A DNA stretch of 64,000 nt from Limnohabitans sp. T6-20. GTDB lineage: Bacteria; Pseudomonadota; Gammaproteobacteria; Burkholderiales; Burkholderiaceae_C. The stretch's first letter is position 1. Each line of letters starts with the position of its first letter. The position numbers and the translations under genes are program-made. Below, piece after piece: positions 1-9,494 of the stretch. A model generated the notes under the pieces. It ran no database searches, was not told where the DNA came from, and saw nothing but the letters and a program-made list of their open reading frames with translations. The stretch covers positions 922,501 to 986,500 of the forward strand of contig NZ_NERW01000001.1 in the NCBI RefSeq assembly GCF_003063505.1. Reading direction: 5' to 3'.

Positions 1-1
1 C

Positions 2-1042
2 ATCGACGGCGATGCCGGTGTGGTGATCGTGGACCCTTCGCCCATCATCCTGGCCGACTACGGCTTCAAGCAGCGCCAGGGCGATCTGGAGCGGGAGCGC
101 TTGGCCCGCTTGCGGCACACACCAGCGGTGACCCTCGATGGGCAAAAGATCGAGCTGATTGCCAACATTGAAATGCCCGAAGACACCGTTGCGGCCATCA
201 CCGCAGGGGCTGTGGGTGTGGGCCTGTTTCGCAGTGAATTTTTGTTCATGGGCCGTCAAGGCAACTTGCCGGGTGAAGACGAGCAATACGAGGCTTATCG
301 CCGTGCCGTGGACGGCATGAATGGCCTGCCCGTGACCATCCGCACGGTGGACGTGGGGGCCGACAAACCGCTGGATGAAACGCGCCATGACGCGGCCCAC
401 CTGAACCCGGCGCTGGGCCTGCGGGCCATCCGCTGGAGCTTGGCCGACCCGTCGATGTTCCTGACCCAGCTGCGCGCCATCTTGCGTGCCGCAGCGCACG
501 GCAAGGTCAACTTGCTGATTCCCATGCTCGCGCACGGCAGCGAAATCCGGCAGACCCTGGCCCTGATCGATCAGGCCAGGCACGAGCTGGACCGCCGGGG
601 CATGGCGCATGGCCCCGTCCGCTTGGGTGCCATGATCGAGATCCCGGCGGCCGCCTTGTCGGTGCGCATGTTCCTCAAATACTTCGACTTTTTGTCGATC
701 GGCACCAACGATTTGATCCAGTACACCCTGGCCATCGACCGGGCCGACGAATCGGTGGCGCACCTGTACGACCCGTTGCACCCCGCCGTGCTCAAGCTGG
801 TGGCCGACACCATTGCCGAATGCCGAGCCCAGGGCAAAGGTGTCTCGGTGTGCGGCGAGATGGCCGGCGATGTGACCATGACCCGCTTGTTGCTGGGATT
901 GGGCTTGCGCAGCTTTTCCATGCACCCTTCGCAAATCCTGTCGGTCAAGCACCAGGTGCTGCGCTCGGACACGGCCAAGTTGGCGCTGTGGGCCGAGCAA
1001 GTCTTGGCTTCGGACGATCCTGCCAGCCTGATGCCGCGCTGA
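2..1042 (+). CDS. ptsI: Phosphoenolpyruvate-protein phosphotransferase (PTS enzyme I), 3' part
   Basis: Cytoplasmic first enzyme of the PEP-dependent sugar phosphotransferase system, which passes phosphate from PEP to HPr. The frame is open from the first complete codon of the window, so the N-terminal HPr-binding domain and the phosphohistidine domain lie upstream. What remains starts in the linker after the swivelling domain (IDGDAGVVIVDPSP) and contains the whole PEP-binding TIM barrel: the signature FLSIGTNDLIQYTLAIDR and the catalytic cysteine in VSVCGEMAGD. It ends normally in TGA. In many betaproteobacteria PTS proteins serve regulation more than sugar uptake; here the upstream partners cannot be seen. 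Confidence 0.95.
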   Translation: MDGDAGVVIVDPSPIILADYGFKQRQGDLERERLARLRHTPAVTLDGQKIELIANIEMPEDTVAAITAGAVGVGLFRSEFLFMGRQGNLPGEDEQYEAYRRAVDGMNGLPVTIRTVDVGADKPLDETRHDAAHLNPALGLRAIRWSLADPSMFLTQLRAILRAAAHGKVNLLIPMLAHGSEIRQTLALIDQARHELDRRGMAHGPVRLGAMIEIPAAALSVRMFLKYFDFLSIGTNDLIQYTLAIDRADESVAHLYDPLHPAVLKLVADTIAECRAQGKGVSVCGEMAGDVTMTRLLLGLGLRSFSMHPSQILSVKHQVLRSDTAKLALWAEQVLASDDPASLMPR

Positions 1043-1157
1043 GGGCGCGCGTCAGCGCCACCGGTCTGGTCCGCTGCCTCGGTCCGGCAGTGGCATCTTT
1101 GAGAACTAAAATCTGCTCCCCAAAGACATTCCTTGCGGCATCTGGCCTTGTGATCCC

Positions 1158-3044
1158 ATGAAAAAACCACCGGCCAAAGGCCGAACTGCACAGCCTTCGG
1201 GCATGCTGGCCAAAATGCTGGGGCAAGCCGTGCCCCAGCCAGTCCGTTCAACCTCGACCGTAGAGCAAGCGCAGGCTTTGTATGAAGCCGCCGTGGCCTT
1301 GTACCACCGGGCCGAATGGGATCAGGCCGAGCAGCAAGCCGATGCTTTGCTGGCCCTGCCGGGCCTGCATGCCACGCATGAAGTGGCGGCGCTCAACCTC
1401 AAGGCCACGCTGGCCGCCCGCACGCACCGGTTGGAGCTCGCGGTGACGCTGTACCAGGCCATCCTGAAGCGACAGCCCGCGCATGTGGAGGCTTTGTCCA
1501 ACCTGGGGCTGGCGCTGCAAAAACTCAAGCGCCACGAAGAAGCGCTGGGCTTTTTGAAACAAGCGGTTCAACACCGCCCCGGCCATGCCAATTCACAGCT
1601 CAATCTGGGCCTGACGCTCCAGTCGCTGGGCCAATGGGCAGAAGCACGCGCTGCCTACCAGCGCACGCTGGCCATCGAACCCGGCAATGTGCAGGCCCGG
1701 TTCAACATCGCCAAGATGCTGCAAGACGCGTTTGATTTCGAAGCCGCCAGCAAGGCGTATCAGGCCGCACTCGATGTGGACCCGCGCCATGCCGACTCGC
1801 TGGCCAATCTGATTTTTGTGCAGCATTACCGTTACCCGCCCGACGAAGCGGCCCAGCAAGCCCTGATTCGGCGTGTGGGTGAACTGAACCCGGCGCGCCC
1901 CGAGTGGCCGCGCCGTGCGGCGGGCAAAAAACCTTTGCGCGTGGGCTTCGTGTCAGCCGACCTGCGCAAGCACCCGGTGGGTTACTTTTTGCGCGATGTG
2001 CTGCTGGCGCTGGCGTCCACCGCCGTGGCCTCGGGCGAGCTGACGCTGCTGGCCTATGCCAACCACGCGCTGGCCGACGAACTCACGCAGGACATCCGGC
2101 CCACCTTTGCCGCTTGGCACACGGTGGACCTGTGGAGTGATGCCCGGCTGGAGGCCCAGATCCGCAGCGATGAGATCGACATCCTGGTGGATTTGTCGGG
2201 CCGCACGGCGGGCAACCGCCTGCCGGTGTTTGCGGCCAAACCCGCGCCGCTGCAGGTCAGCTGGCTGGGTTACTTTGCCACCACGGGCCTGCCGCAAATG
2301 GACGCCATCCTGGCCGATCCGGTGTGCGTGCCCACAGGCGAAGAGTCGCTTTATGTGGAGAACGTGGTGCGCCTGTCGCACACCCGTTTGTGCATGAGCC
2401 CGCCCGGGGTGACCGAGCCGCCCGCAGCGCCGCCCGTGTTGACCAACGGCTTCATCACCTTTGGCTGTTTTCAGACGCTGCCCAAGATCAATGCGGGCGT
2501 GCTGGCCGCGTGGGCGCAAATTTTGAACGCTTGCCGGCAGGCCCGCCTGCGCTTGCAAGCGCCGCAGTTGAATGACGAAGGGCAACGCGCAAGCTTCACA
2601 GGGCGCTTGCAGGCGGCGGGCATCGACGCTGACCGCGTGGACCTGCTGGGGCCCGTCAGCCGCGAGCTGTATTTCGCAGCTCATAACGCCGTGGACATTC
2701 TGCTCGACACCTTCCCCTATCCCGGTGGCACCACCACCGCCGAAGCCCTGTGGATGGGCGTGCCCACCCTCACGCTGGCGCTGCCCGGCATGCTGGGGCG
2801 GCAAGGTCAGTCCATGCTGGAAAACGTGGGCTTGCGCGATTGGGTGACGCACAACGAAGCCGACTATGTGCAGCAAGCCGTGGCCTGGGGGCAGGGCGGG
2901 AAAGAGGTGTGCGAGAAGCTGCAGGGCCTGCGCGGCACGCTGCGCTCACAGGCAGCGCAATCGCCGTTGTTTGACAGCGCACGATTTGCCCGCGACTGGT
3001 GGGCGGCCCTGCAGGGCCTTTGGCGCGAAAAAATGACCGGATGA
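1158..3044 (+). CDS. TPR-repeat O-GlcNAc transferase-like glycosyltransferase (GT41 family)
   Basis: A 628-aa protein. Residues about 30-235 form roughly six tetratricopeptide repeats (for example AHVEALSNLGLALQKLKRHEEA). Residues about 245-620 match the catalytic half of the SPINDLY/O-GlcNAc transferase family: RVGFVSADLRKHPVGYF, the DILVDLSGRTAGNR block, FGCFQTLPKIN, and the nucleotide-sugar site LDTFPYPGGTTTAEALWMGVP. Family members move GlcNAc or another sugar from a nucleotide donor to protein serine, threonine or asparagine. No signal peptide or membrane segment is visible, so it should be cytoplasmic. The acceptor cannot be told from sequence. It sits alone 115 bp after ptsI and converges with yghU. 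Confidence 0.85.
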   Translation: MKKPPAKGRTAQPSGMLAKMLGQAVPQPVRSTSTVEQAQALYEAAVALYHRAEWDQAEQQADALLALPGLHATHEVAALNLKATLAARTHRLELAVTLYQAILKRQPAHVEALSNLGLALQKLKRHEEALGFLKQAVQHRPGHANSQLNLGLTLQSLGQWAEARAAYQRTLAIEPGNVQARFNIAKMLQDAFDFEAASKAYQAALDVDPRHADSLANLIFVQHYRYPPDEAAQQALIRRVGELNPARPEWPRRAAGKKPLRVGFVSADLRKHPVGYFLRDVLLALASTAVASGELTLLAYANHALADELTQDIRPTFAAWHTVDLWSDARLEAQIRSDEIDILVDLSGRTAGNRLPVFAAKPAPLQVSWLGYFATTGLPQMDAILADPVCVPTGEESLYVENVVRLSHTRLCMSPPGVTEPPAAPPVLTNGFITFGCFQTLPKINAGVLAAWAQILNACRQARLRLQAPQLNDEGQRASFTGRLQAAGIDADRVDLLGPVSRELYFAAHNAVDILLDTFPYPGGTTTAEALWMGVPTLTLALPGMLGRQGQSMLENVGLRDWVTHNEADYVQQAVAWGQGGKEVCEKLQGLRGTLRSQAAQSPLFDSARFARDWWAALQGLWREKMTG

Positions 3045-3071
3045 GCGACCGGGCTGCGATGCCCGGTGCAT

Positions 3072-3950
3072 TCAGGCTGAGGTTGGGGCGATTTTGTCTT
3101 GCGTGCGGGTGTCGAAATCGCTGGCGTCGTGCCGTTCGTGCAACTGGGTTTCCAAAGGCCCAATGACCCGGTTGACCATGCGGCCCCGTTGCACGGCAGG
3201 GCGCTTGGCCAGCTCATCGGCCCAGCGGTTGACATGCTCGTATTCATGCACCTGCAGGAATTCACCAGCCTCGTACATCGTGCCCTTGGCCATGCCGCCG
3301 TACCAGGGCCAGATGGCGATGTCGGCGATGGTGTAGTCGTCGCCCGCGATGAAGCGGCTTTCGGCCAGGCGGCGGTTCAGCACATCCATCTCGCGTTTGA
3401 CTTCCATCGCAAAGCGGTCAATCGCGTACTCGATCTTGACGGGCGCGTAGGCATAAAAATGCCCAAAACCGCCACCCAAATAGGGGGCGCTGCCCATTTG
3501 CCAGAACAGCCACGACAGGCATTCGGCACGTTGGGCCGGATCGGTGGGCACCAAAGCCCCAAACTTTTCGGCCAGATACAACAAGATGGCCCCCGACTCG
3601 AACACCCGCACCGGTTCGGGGCCACTGCAGTCCAGCAGCGCCGGGATTTTGGAGTTCGGGTTGACGCCGACAAAACCGCTGCTGAACTGCTGCCCCTCCT
3701 GGATGCGGATCAGCCATGCATCGTACTCGGCACCCGTGTGGCCCAGGGCCAGCAGCTCTTCGAGCATCACGGTGACTTTGACGCCATTGGGTGTGCCCAG
3801 CGAATACAGCTGCAGCGGGTGTTTGCCGCGTGGCAGTTCCTGCTCGTGCGTGGCCCCCGCGACGGGGCGGTTGATGTTGGCGAAGCGCCCGCCGTTGGCC
3901 TTGTTCCAGGTCCAGATTTTGGGCGGTGTGTAAGGGCTGGAGTCGGTCAT
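3072..3950 (-). CDS. yghU: Glutathione-dependent disulfide-bond oxidoreductase, YghU-type GST
   Basis: A 292-aa glutathione S-transferase-fold protein very close to E. coli YghU along its whole length: HPLQLYSLGTPNGVKVTVML, QFSSGFVGVNPNSKIPALL, RVFESGAILLYLAEKFG, and the C-terminal NRVIGPLETQLHERHDASDF. YghU-type enzymes bind two glutathione molecules, reduce disulfides such as 2-hydroxyethyl disulfide and have weak organic peroxidase activity. The thioredoxin-like domain covers about residues 45-130 and the helical domain about 135-270. It follows lipA on the same strand with 32 bp between. Length and ends agree with the family. Confidence 0.93.
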   Translation of the reverse strand: MTDSSPYTPPKIWTWNKANGGRFANINRPVAGATHEQELPRGKHPLQLYSLGTPNGVKVTVMLEELLALGHTGAEYDAWLIRIQEGQQFSSGFVGVNPNSKIPALLDCSGPEPVRVFESGAILLYLAEKFGALVPTDPAQRAECLSWLFWQMGSAPYLGGGFGHFYAYAPVKIEYAIDRFAMEVKREMDVLNRRLAESRFIAGDDYTIADIAIWPWYGGMAKGTMYEAGEFLQVHEYEHVNRWADELAKRPAVQRGRMVNRVIGPLETQLHERHDASDFDTRTQDKIAPTSA

Positions 3951-3982
3951 GGTGGGTTCGATGTTGATGGCGGTGAAAGGCT

Positions 3983-4996
3983 TTAAGCGCGGCTGTCGGC
4001 CAGATTCTGGTGGGCCGAATGCGCTTGCTGGTCAGCGTGGTAGCTGCTGCGCACCATCGCGCCCACCGCTGCGTGCGAAAAGCCCATTTCGTAGGCCTTG
4101 GCTTCGAACATTTTGAAGGTGTCGGGGTGCACGTAGCGGCGCACCGGCAGGTGGCTGTTGCTTGGGGCCAGGTACTGACCAATGGTCAGCATTTCGATGT
4201 TGTGCGCGCGCATGTCGCGCATGACGTCCAGGATTTCTTCGTCGGTTTCGCCCAGGCCGACCATCAGGCCGCTCTTGGTGGGCACGTTCGGGAACAGTGC
4301 CTTGAATTTCTTCAGCAGGTTCAGCGAGAACTGGTAGTCCGAGCCAGGGCGCGCTTCTTTGTAGAGGCGCGGCACGGTTTCCATGTTGTGGTTCATCACG
4401 TCAGGCGGGGCAGCCTTCAGGATCTCGAGGGCACGGTCATCGCGGCCGCGGAAGTCGGGCACCAGCACCTCGATCTGGGTGGTGGGTGACAGCTCACGCG
4501 TTTTGCGGATGCACTCCACAAAGTGGCCCGCGCCGCCGTCGCGAAGGTCATCACGGTCCACGCTGGTGATGACGACGTATTGGAGCTTCAGCTGCGCAAT
4601 GGTTTTGGCCAAGTTGTCGGGTTCGTTCACATCCAGCGGGTCGGGGCGGCCATGGCCCACGTCGCAAAACGGGCAACGGCGCGTGCATTTGTCGCCCATG
4701 ATCATGAAGGTGGCGGTGCCCTTGCCAAAGCATTCGCCGATGTTGGGGCAGCTGGCTTCTTCGCACACGGTCACCAGCTTGTTGGCGCGCAGCACGTCCT
4801 TGATTTCGTAAAAGCGGGTGGTGGGTGAGCCCGCTTTCACACGGATCCATTCGGGCTTTTTGAGCACTTCACCTGCTTCGACTTTGACCGGAATGCGAGA
4901 GAGCTTGGCCGCCGCTTTTTGCTTGGCCATGGGGTCGTAGTTTTCAACGCTTTGCGCTTCGCGGACCACGTTGCGTTCGGTGGGGGTGTTGCTCAT
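3983..4996 (-). CDS. lipA: Lipoyl synthase
   Basis: A 337-aa radical-SAM enzyme that inserts two sulfurs at C6 and C8 of protein-bound octanoyl groups, making lipoate on 2-oxoacid dehydrogenases and the glycine-cleavage H protein. The auxiliary cluster cysteines are in [13 protein letters not shown] and the radical-SAM CxxxCxxC is in [13 protein letters not shown]; the family's C-terminal serine motif RSSYHA is present. It lies downstream of lipB (46 bp apart, same strand), so the octanoyl transfer and sulfur insertion steps are encoded together. Confidence 0.97.
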   Translation of the reverse strand: MSNTPTERNVVREAQSVENYDPMAKQKAAAKLSRIPVKVEAGEVLKKPEWIRVKAGSPTTRFYEIKDVLRANKLVTVCEEASCPNIGECFGKGTATFMIMGDKCTRRCPFCDVGHGRPDPLDVNEPDNLAKTIAQLKLQYVVITSVDRDDLRDGGAGHFVECIRKTRELSPTTQIEVLVPDFRGRDDRALEILKAAPPDVMNHNMETVPRLYKEARPGSDYQFSLNLLKKFKALFPNVPTKSGLMVGLGETDEEILDVMRDMRAHNIEMLTIGQYLAPSNSHLPVRRYVHPDTFKMFEAKAYEMGFSHAAVGAMVRSSYHADQQAHSAHQNLADSRA

Positions 4997-5042
4997 TCGG
5001 GTCTTTCGGTCTCTGCTGCTGCGAGGGTGCGCAGGCAGGGGT

Positions 5043-5705
5043 TCATAAACGGGTGGCCAATTGGTGGGCCAGCACCTGGGCGGCTTCGTCCCAAGTGGTT
5101 TCTACACCGATTGTAGAAAGGTCCACGGTTTTCAGGCCGGCATAACCACACGGGTTGATGCGCTCAAAGGGCTCCAGGTCCATCGCCACGTTGAGCGCCG
5201 CGCCGTGGTAGGTGCAATGCCGGCTGACCTTGATGCCCAAAGCGCTGATCTTGCCCAGACCTTTGAACGGGTCATGGGCCGGGGTGGGCCCCACCAGCGC
5301 GGCGTGGCTGAACGGGTCGTCCAGCCGCACATAAATGCCGGGCGCGCCGGCCACGCGGTGCCCCGTGACGCCAAAATGCGCCAGGGTGCGGATGACCGAT
5401 TCTTCGAGCTTGTAGACGTATTCCTTGACGTAGTAACCGGCGCGCTGCAGGTTGACCAGAGGGTAGGCCATGACTTGGCCGGGGCCATGAAAAGTCACCT
5501 GTCCGCCCCGGTTGGTCTGCACCACCGGAATGTCGCCGGGCATCAACAGGTGTGCGGCTTGCCCCGCCAGACCCTGCGTGAACACGGGGGGGTGTTCACA
5601 AATCCAGAGTTCATCGGCCGTGTCGGGGGTGCGCTCGGCGGTGAAGGCCTGCATGGCCTCGTAGGTCGGCAGGTAGTCCACCCGCCCGAGCAGCCGGATG
5701 TCCAT
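5043..5705 (-). CDS. lipB: Octanoyl-[acyl-carrier-protein]-protein N-octanoyltransferase
   Basis: Transfers octanoate from acyl carrier protein to lipoyl domains, the step before LipA. Family motifs: [18 protein letters not shown] (octanoyl pocket), the catalytic lysine in [18 protein letters not shown] and the catalytic cysteine four residues after the arginine of SRHC. The frame can begin at TTG 5711, which would overlap the DUF493 stop as TTGA, or at ATG 5705, chosen here because it gives the family N-terminus [15 protein letters not shown]. No good ribosome site precedes either start, which suggests translation coupled to the upstream DUF493 gene. Confidence 0.95.
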   Translation of the reverse strand: MDIRLLGRVDYLPTYEAMQAFTAERTPDTADELWICEHPPVFTQGLAGQAAHLLMPGDIPVVQTNRGGQVTFHGPGQVMAYPLVNLQRAGYYVKEYVYKLEESVIRTLAHFGVTGHRVAGAPGIYVRLDDPFSHAALVGPTPAHDPFKGLGKISALGIKVSRHCTYHGAALNVAMDLEPFERINPCGYAGLKTVDLSTIGVETTWDEAAQVLAHQLATRL

Positions 5706-5707
5706 GT

Positions 5708-6007
5708 TCAAAGGACGATTTTGACCATCGGGTGCGAGGTCAGGGCGCGGTACAGGTCGTCGAGTTGTTCGCGGCTGGTGGCGGTGATGTGCAGGGTCAC
5801 ACCGAGGTAGTTGCCGCCCTTGCTGGGCCGCAGCTCCAGGGTGCTGGCGTCAAACGCGGGGTCAAATTGCAAGGCCACTTGACACAAAGCTTCGGCAAAA
5901 CCGTCGGCCATGGCACCCATGACCTTGATCGGAAAGATCGAAGGGTATTCGATCAGGGTGTCTTTGCGCGGGTCAATGCCGGCAGGAGGTGTGATGGAAG
6001 CGCTCAT
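5708..6007 (-). CDS. DUF493 / UPF0250 (YbeD-like) protein
   Basis: A 99-aa protein of the YbeD family, a small ferredoxin-like (ACT-resembling) fold. Recognised by [15 protein letters not shown] and the C-terminal block with [25 protein letters not shown]. YbeD is regularly found next to lipB, as here, and is suspected to have a regulatory role in lipoate metabolism, but no biochemical function is established. It overlaps or abuts the lipB start and is probably the first gene of the DUF493-lipB-lipA transcript. Confidence 0.9.
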   Translation of the reverse strand: MSASITPPAGIDPRKDTLIEYPSIFPIKVMGAMADGFAEALCQVALQFDPAFDASTLELRPSKGGNYLGVTLHITATSREQLDDLYRALTSHPMVKIVL

Positions 6008-6032
6008 GAAATATTCCGGTGGGATCGCAAGC

Positions 6033-6479
6033 TTAACGCCAGGTCACGACGGCCAAAACTGCCAACCAGCCCAGCACGAAATTGGCGATGACCATGGGGT
6101 GGATTTGCCCGAGGGCTTTGGCGGCCATAGGCCAATCGGCTGCAAGCACGGCGGCCTTCAGGCGGCGAAATGGCGCAAACCAGATGTGCGCAAAAATGAG
6201 GCACATCAACATGCCCAGCCCCGACATGGCATGCCAGCCTTTGGGGGCGAGCTTCATGTCCGCCACGGACAGCATCCAGAAGCCCGACAGCAGCAGCAGG
6301 GCAATGGATACCCAGACCATGACAAAAAAGCGGGACAGCACGGCGCACATCAAGGCCAAGCGCTCGGGTGGCGCCATGTGGGCAATGACCACCGGGCGCA
6401 AAGCCAGAAGGAGCAAGGCCATGCCACCGAGCCAGACAACGCCTGCGCCGAGGTGAAAAAATTTAATCCATTCGTACAT
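6033..6479 (-). CDS. CopD-like integral membrane protein
   Basis: A 148-aa protein with four hydrophobic helices (about residues 4-24, 43-65, 80-100 and 122-145) of the copper-resistance-D domain type. The first helix carries the conserved histidine of WIKFFHLGAGVVWLGGM and the family's HP near the C-terminus is present. CopD-domain proteins sit in the inner membrane; in this small stand-alone form the role is unknown, with heme or copper handling possible through the histidines. The frame can extend to TTG 6491, but ATG 6479 gives the conserved start MYEWIKFFHLG. Confidence 0.72.
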   Translation of the reverse strand: MYEWIKFFHLGAGVVWLGGMALLLLALRPVVIAHMAPPERLALMCAVLSRFFVMVWVSIALLLLSGFWMLSVADMKLAPKGWHAMSGLGMLMCLIFAHIWFAPFRRLKAAVLAADWPMAAKALGQIHPMVIANFVLGWLAVLAVVTWR

Positions 6480-6593
6480 ACAACGGGCCAATCAAGTCGA
6501 TTTGAGGTGAGTCCGAAGGCCGGACTGGGTGTGCAATTGTCGCTGTTAGCCCCCGACTTGTTGGGGTTGTAGGGCTTTGTTGTGGATAACAAG

Positions 6594-6622
6594 CTTCGCA
6601 CGCACGGGTTTCTACGTATAAT
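6594..6622 (+). promoter_or_regulatory. Candidate promoter of the atp operon
   Basis: A perfect -10 box TATAAT lies at 6617-6622. Exactly 17 bp upstream, at 6594-6599, is only a poor -35 match (CTTCGC). The leader to the atpI ATG would be about 42 nt. It is the best sigma-70-like site in the 190-bp gap between the divergent CopD-like gene and atpI. The call rests mainly on the -10 box and position. Confidence 0.45.
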
Positions 6623-6671
6623 CGAAGGCTTTGCAGGATTTGCTGTGTACGTAACTTCGGTGTAATTTGAG

Positions 6672-7190
6672 ATGGTCAAAATCGCCTCATCCCCGGAAAC
6701 GGGTAACGCCGTGATTGCGTCAGATGCTGCAGATGAAGGTCTGGAGCCCGAATTCAAGCCCCTCACAGCCGAACAAGCGCAGGCTTGGCGGCAGCACAAC
6801 ACCATGGCATCCCCTTGGCGTGTGCTGTTTTTGCAGGTCGCAGTGGGTGCTTTGCTCGCCATATTGACGGGCCTCGTCAGTGGTCAAGCGCGACTGGCTG
6901 CATCGGTGGCTTGGGGTGCTGTGGCGGTGGTGATTCCTGCCGTGGTGTTTGTCAGGGCTTTGAGCCGACAAATGCGGCGAACCCAGCCCGGCTCTGCCTT
7001 GGTGGGTTTGTTTGTGTGGGAGTTGGTCAAGATCATCTTGACCGTGGCGTTGCTTCTGGTGGCGCCCAAAGTGATTTCTGAGCTGAGCTGGTTTGCCTTG
7101 GTGGCTGGCTTTGTGGTGACGATGAAGGTGTACTGGCTGGCCATGGCGCTGGGCTGGATGCAACGCAAATCGAAGCCGACTATTTTTTGA
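6672..7190 (+). CDS. atpI: ATP synthase subunit I
   Basis: A 172-aa membrane protein at the head of the operon, the position of AtpI/UncI, which helps assemble the c-ring and is not part of the final enzyme. There are four hydrophobic helices from about residue 50: VLFLQVAVGALLAILTGLV, LAASVAWGAVAVVIPAVVF, ELVKIILTVALLLVAP and LVAGFVVTMKVYWLAMAL. The first 45 residues are a hydrophilic extension longer than in most family members; an internal ATG at 6804 would give a more usual length, but the first ATG is closer to the promoter candidate. Confidence 0.85.
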   Translation: MVKIASSPETGNAVIASDAADEGLEPEFKPLTAEQAQAWRQHNTMASPWRVLFLQVAVGALLAILTGLVSGQARLAASVAWGAVAVVIPAVVFVRALSRQMRRTQPGSALVGLFVWELVKIILTVALLLVAPKVISELSWFALVAGFVVTMKVYWLAMALGWMQRKSKPTIF

Positions 7191-7205
7191 ACTGATTGGT
7201 GATTT

Positions 7206-8084
7206 ATGTCTGCTGAAAACGCTGGCGCGCATGCCCCAACGGCTGGAGAGTACATCCAGCACCACTTGCAACACCTGCAAATGAATTTTTCATTTGAAGG
7301 CGTCAAGCAAACAAGCATTGTTGACTTCAGTTTGTTCAACCTCGATTCGGTTGTCTTCTCGCTCGTTTTGGGTGTGATTGGCTGCATCGTCTTGTGGGCA
7401 GCAGCCCGCAAAGCCACTTCGGGCGTTCCCGGCCGCTTCCAGGCTGCCGTTGAAATCCTGTCCGAAATGGTCGAAAACCAGGCCAAAGGCGTGATCCACA
7501 ACGCCAAGAGCCGCAAACTCATCTCCCCTCTGGCTCTCACGGTTTTCGTCTGGATTTTCCTGATGAACGCCATGGACATGCTGCCCGTGGATCTGATTCC
7601 TGGTGCTTGGCACGCTGCTGGTCCGGCTTTGGGTTTCAAGGATTATTTGCGCGTCGTGCCAACAGCCGACTTGTCTTCCACCTTGGGCTTGTCGTGCTCG
7701 GTATTGTTCATCTGCTTGGTCTACAACATCAAGATCAAAGGTTTGGGCGGCTGGGCGCATGAATTGATTGCGGCACCTTTTGGTGACCATTGGGCTCTGT
7801 ATCCGATTAACTTCCTGATGCAGATGATTGAATATTTGGCCAAGACGGTTTCGCATGGCATGCGACTGTTTGGCAACATGTTTGCGGGTGAGTTGGTGTT
7901 CATGTTGATTGCCCTCATGGGTGGCGGCTGGGCATTGTCGGCAACTGGCGTGGGTTTGGCCATCGGTCACATCCTTGCCGGTACCGTGTGGACTCTGTTC
8001 CACATCCTGGTCATCACCTTGCAAGCCTTCATCTTTATGATGTTGACGCTGATCTACACAGGTCAAGCGCACGACGCACATTGA
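7206..8084 (+). CDS. atpB: F1Fo ATP synthase subunit a
   Basis: A 292-aa Fo stator subunit forming the two proton half-channels beside the c-ring. The essential arginine is in HGMRLFGNMFAGELV, followed by the conserved helix LIALMGGGWALSATGVG and the C-terminal helix with VITLQAFIFMMLTLIY. Five or six hydrophobic helices are visible and the length is usual for betaproteobacteria. It begins 15 bp after atpI with no separate promoter seen. Confidence 0.97.
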   Translation: MSAENAGAHAPTAGEYIQHHLQHLQMNFSFEGVKQTSIVDFSLFNLDSVVFSLVLGVIGCIVLWAAARKATSGVPGRFQAAVEILSEMVENQAKGVIHNAKSRKLISPLALTVFVWIFLMNAMDMLPVDLIPGAWHAAGPALGFKDYLRVVPTADLSSTLGLSCSVLFICLVYNIKIKGLGGWAHELIAAPFGDHWALYPINFLMQMIEYLAKTVSHGMRLFGNMFAGELVFMLIALMGGGWALSATGVGLAIGHILAGTVWTLFHILVITLQAFIFMMLTLIYTGQAHDAH

Positions 8085-8132
8085 TGACACTTTTCCTCTC
8101 GTTTCTTGTTTCTTTTTTCCACTAACTTTTAG

Positions 8133-8390
<258 letters not shown>

Positions 8391-8426
8391 TCCACGTACC
8401 TCTTCCAACAGAAGAAGGACTGAACC

Positions 8427-8897
8427 GTGAACATTAACGCTACTCTGTTCATTCAGATGATCGTTTTTGCGATTCTGGTGTGGTTCACGATGAAATTCGT
8501 GTGGCCCCCGATCACAAAAGCGCTCGACGAACGGGCACAGAAAATCGCTGACGGCCTCGCTGCCGCAGACAAAGCCAAAGCCGAACTCTCCAACGCCAAT
8601 GCGCGTGTTGAGTCCGAGTTGGCTCAGTCGCGCAACGAGACGGCTTCGCGCCTGGCTGATGCCGAGCGCCGTGCAAATGGCATCGTTGACGAAGCCAAAG
8701 CACGTGCCACCGAAGAAGGCAACAAGATCATCGCCGCTGCAAAAGCTGAAGCTGAGCAGCAGGCTGTCAAAGCCCGCGAGGTTCTGCGTGAGCAGGTCGC
8801 AGCTTTGGCCGTCAAAGGCGCCGAGCAGATTCTCCGCAAGGAAGTCAACGCTGGCGTCCACGCTGATCTGCTGAGCCGCCTCAAGACCGAGCTGTAA
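8427..8897 (+). CDS. atpF: F1Fo ATP synthase subunit b
   Basis: A 156-aa peripheral stalk subunit: one N-terminal membrane helix ([20 protein letters not shown]) followed by a long charged, alanine-rich helix with coiled-coil character up to the C-terminus. The start is GTG, with AAGGA (8415-8419) seven nt upstream. The length equals the typical 156 aa of b subunits. Confidence 0.96.
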   Translation: MNINATLFIQMIVFAILVWFTMKFVWPPITKALDERAQKIADGLAAADKAKAELSNANARVESELAQSRNETASRLADAERRANGIVDEAKARATEEGNKIIAAAKAEAEQQAVKAREVLREQVAALAVKGAEQILRKEVNAGVHADLLSRLKTEL

Positions 8898-8919
8898 GAA
8901 GCTCCAGCCAGAGAAGACC

Positions 8920-9450
8920 ATGGCAGAACTTGCTACCATCGCCCGCCCTTATGCCGATGCGCTTTTCAAAGCGCAGGCATCCGATCTTGCTGGCACGGCC
9001 GCTTGGCTGGATGAACTGGCTGCAATTGCCGAGAACGCGCAATTGCAACAGTTCGTCGACAGCCCCAAAGTGTCCGACGAGCAGGCGTTTGACCTGATCT
9101 CCGGTGTGGTGCGCACAGCACTCCCCGAGGCTGGCAAGAACTTCCTGCGCCTGGTGATCGAAAACCGCCGTCTCAGTGCGCTGCCTGTTGTTGCACAGCA
9201 GTACCGGGCCCTCATGAATGCGCAAGGTGGCACCGCTGACGCGGTGGTCTACAGCGCATTTCCCATCGACGCTTCGGCTTTGGCCGACTTGTCGTCCACG
9301 CTCGAAAAACGCTTTGCGCGCAAGCTCAATGTGAGCGTCGAGCTGGATGCTGCCCTGATCGGTGGCATTCGTGTGGTGGTGGGCGACGAGGTGCTCGACA
9401 CCTCTGTCAAGGCCCGACTGGAACAAATGAAATCGGCCCTCACCGCTTGA
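8920..9450 (+). CDS. atpH: F1Fo ATP synthase subunit delta
   Basis: A 176-aa cap of the peripheral stalk that joins subunit b to the top of the alpha3beta3 head. N-terminal helical domain [15 protein letters not shown]; conserved C-terminal segment [23 protein letters not shown]. It begins 22 bp after atpF. Confidence 0.96.
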   Translation: MAELATIARPYADALFKAQASDLAGTAAWLDELAAIAENAQLQQFVDSPKVSDEQAFDLISGVVRTALPEAGKNFLRLVIENRRLSALPVVAQQYRALMNAQGGTADAVVYSAFPIDASALADLSSTLEKRFARKLNVSVELDAALIGGIRVVVGDEVLDTSVKARLEQMKSALTA

Positions 9451-9494
9451 TGCGGATTGAGACCGGACATATTTAAAGAAAGAAGGAAAGAGTC

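Noticed and set aside
1043-1157. Terminator or promoter between ptsI and the GT41 gene (CTGCC/GGCAG stem, TAAAAT at 1107).
   Set aside because: The stem is short without a T run, and TAAAAT has no partner -35.
3099-3986. A 295-codon open frame on the plus strand opposite yghU.
   Set aside because: yghU on the other strand matches its family over the full length; the plus frame has no ribosome site or family features.
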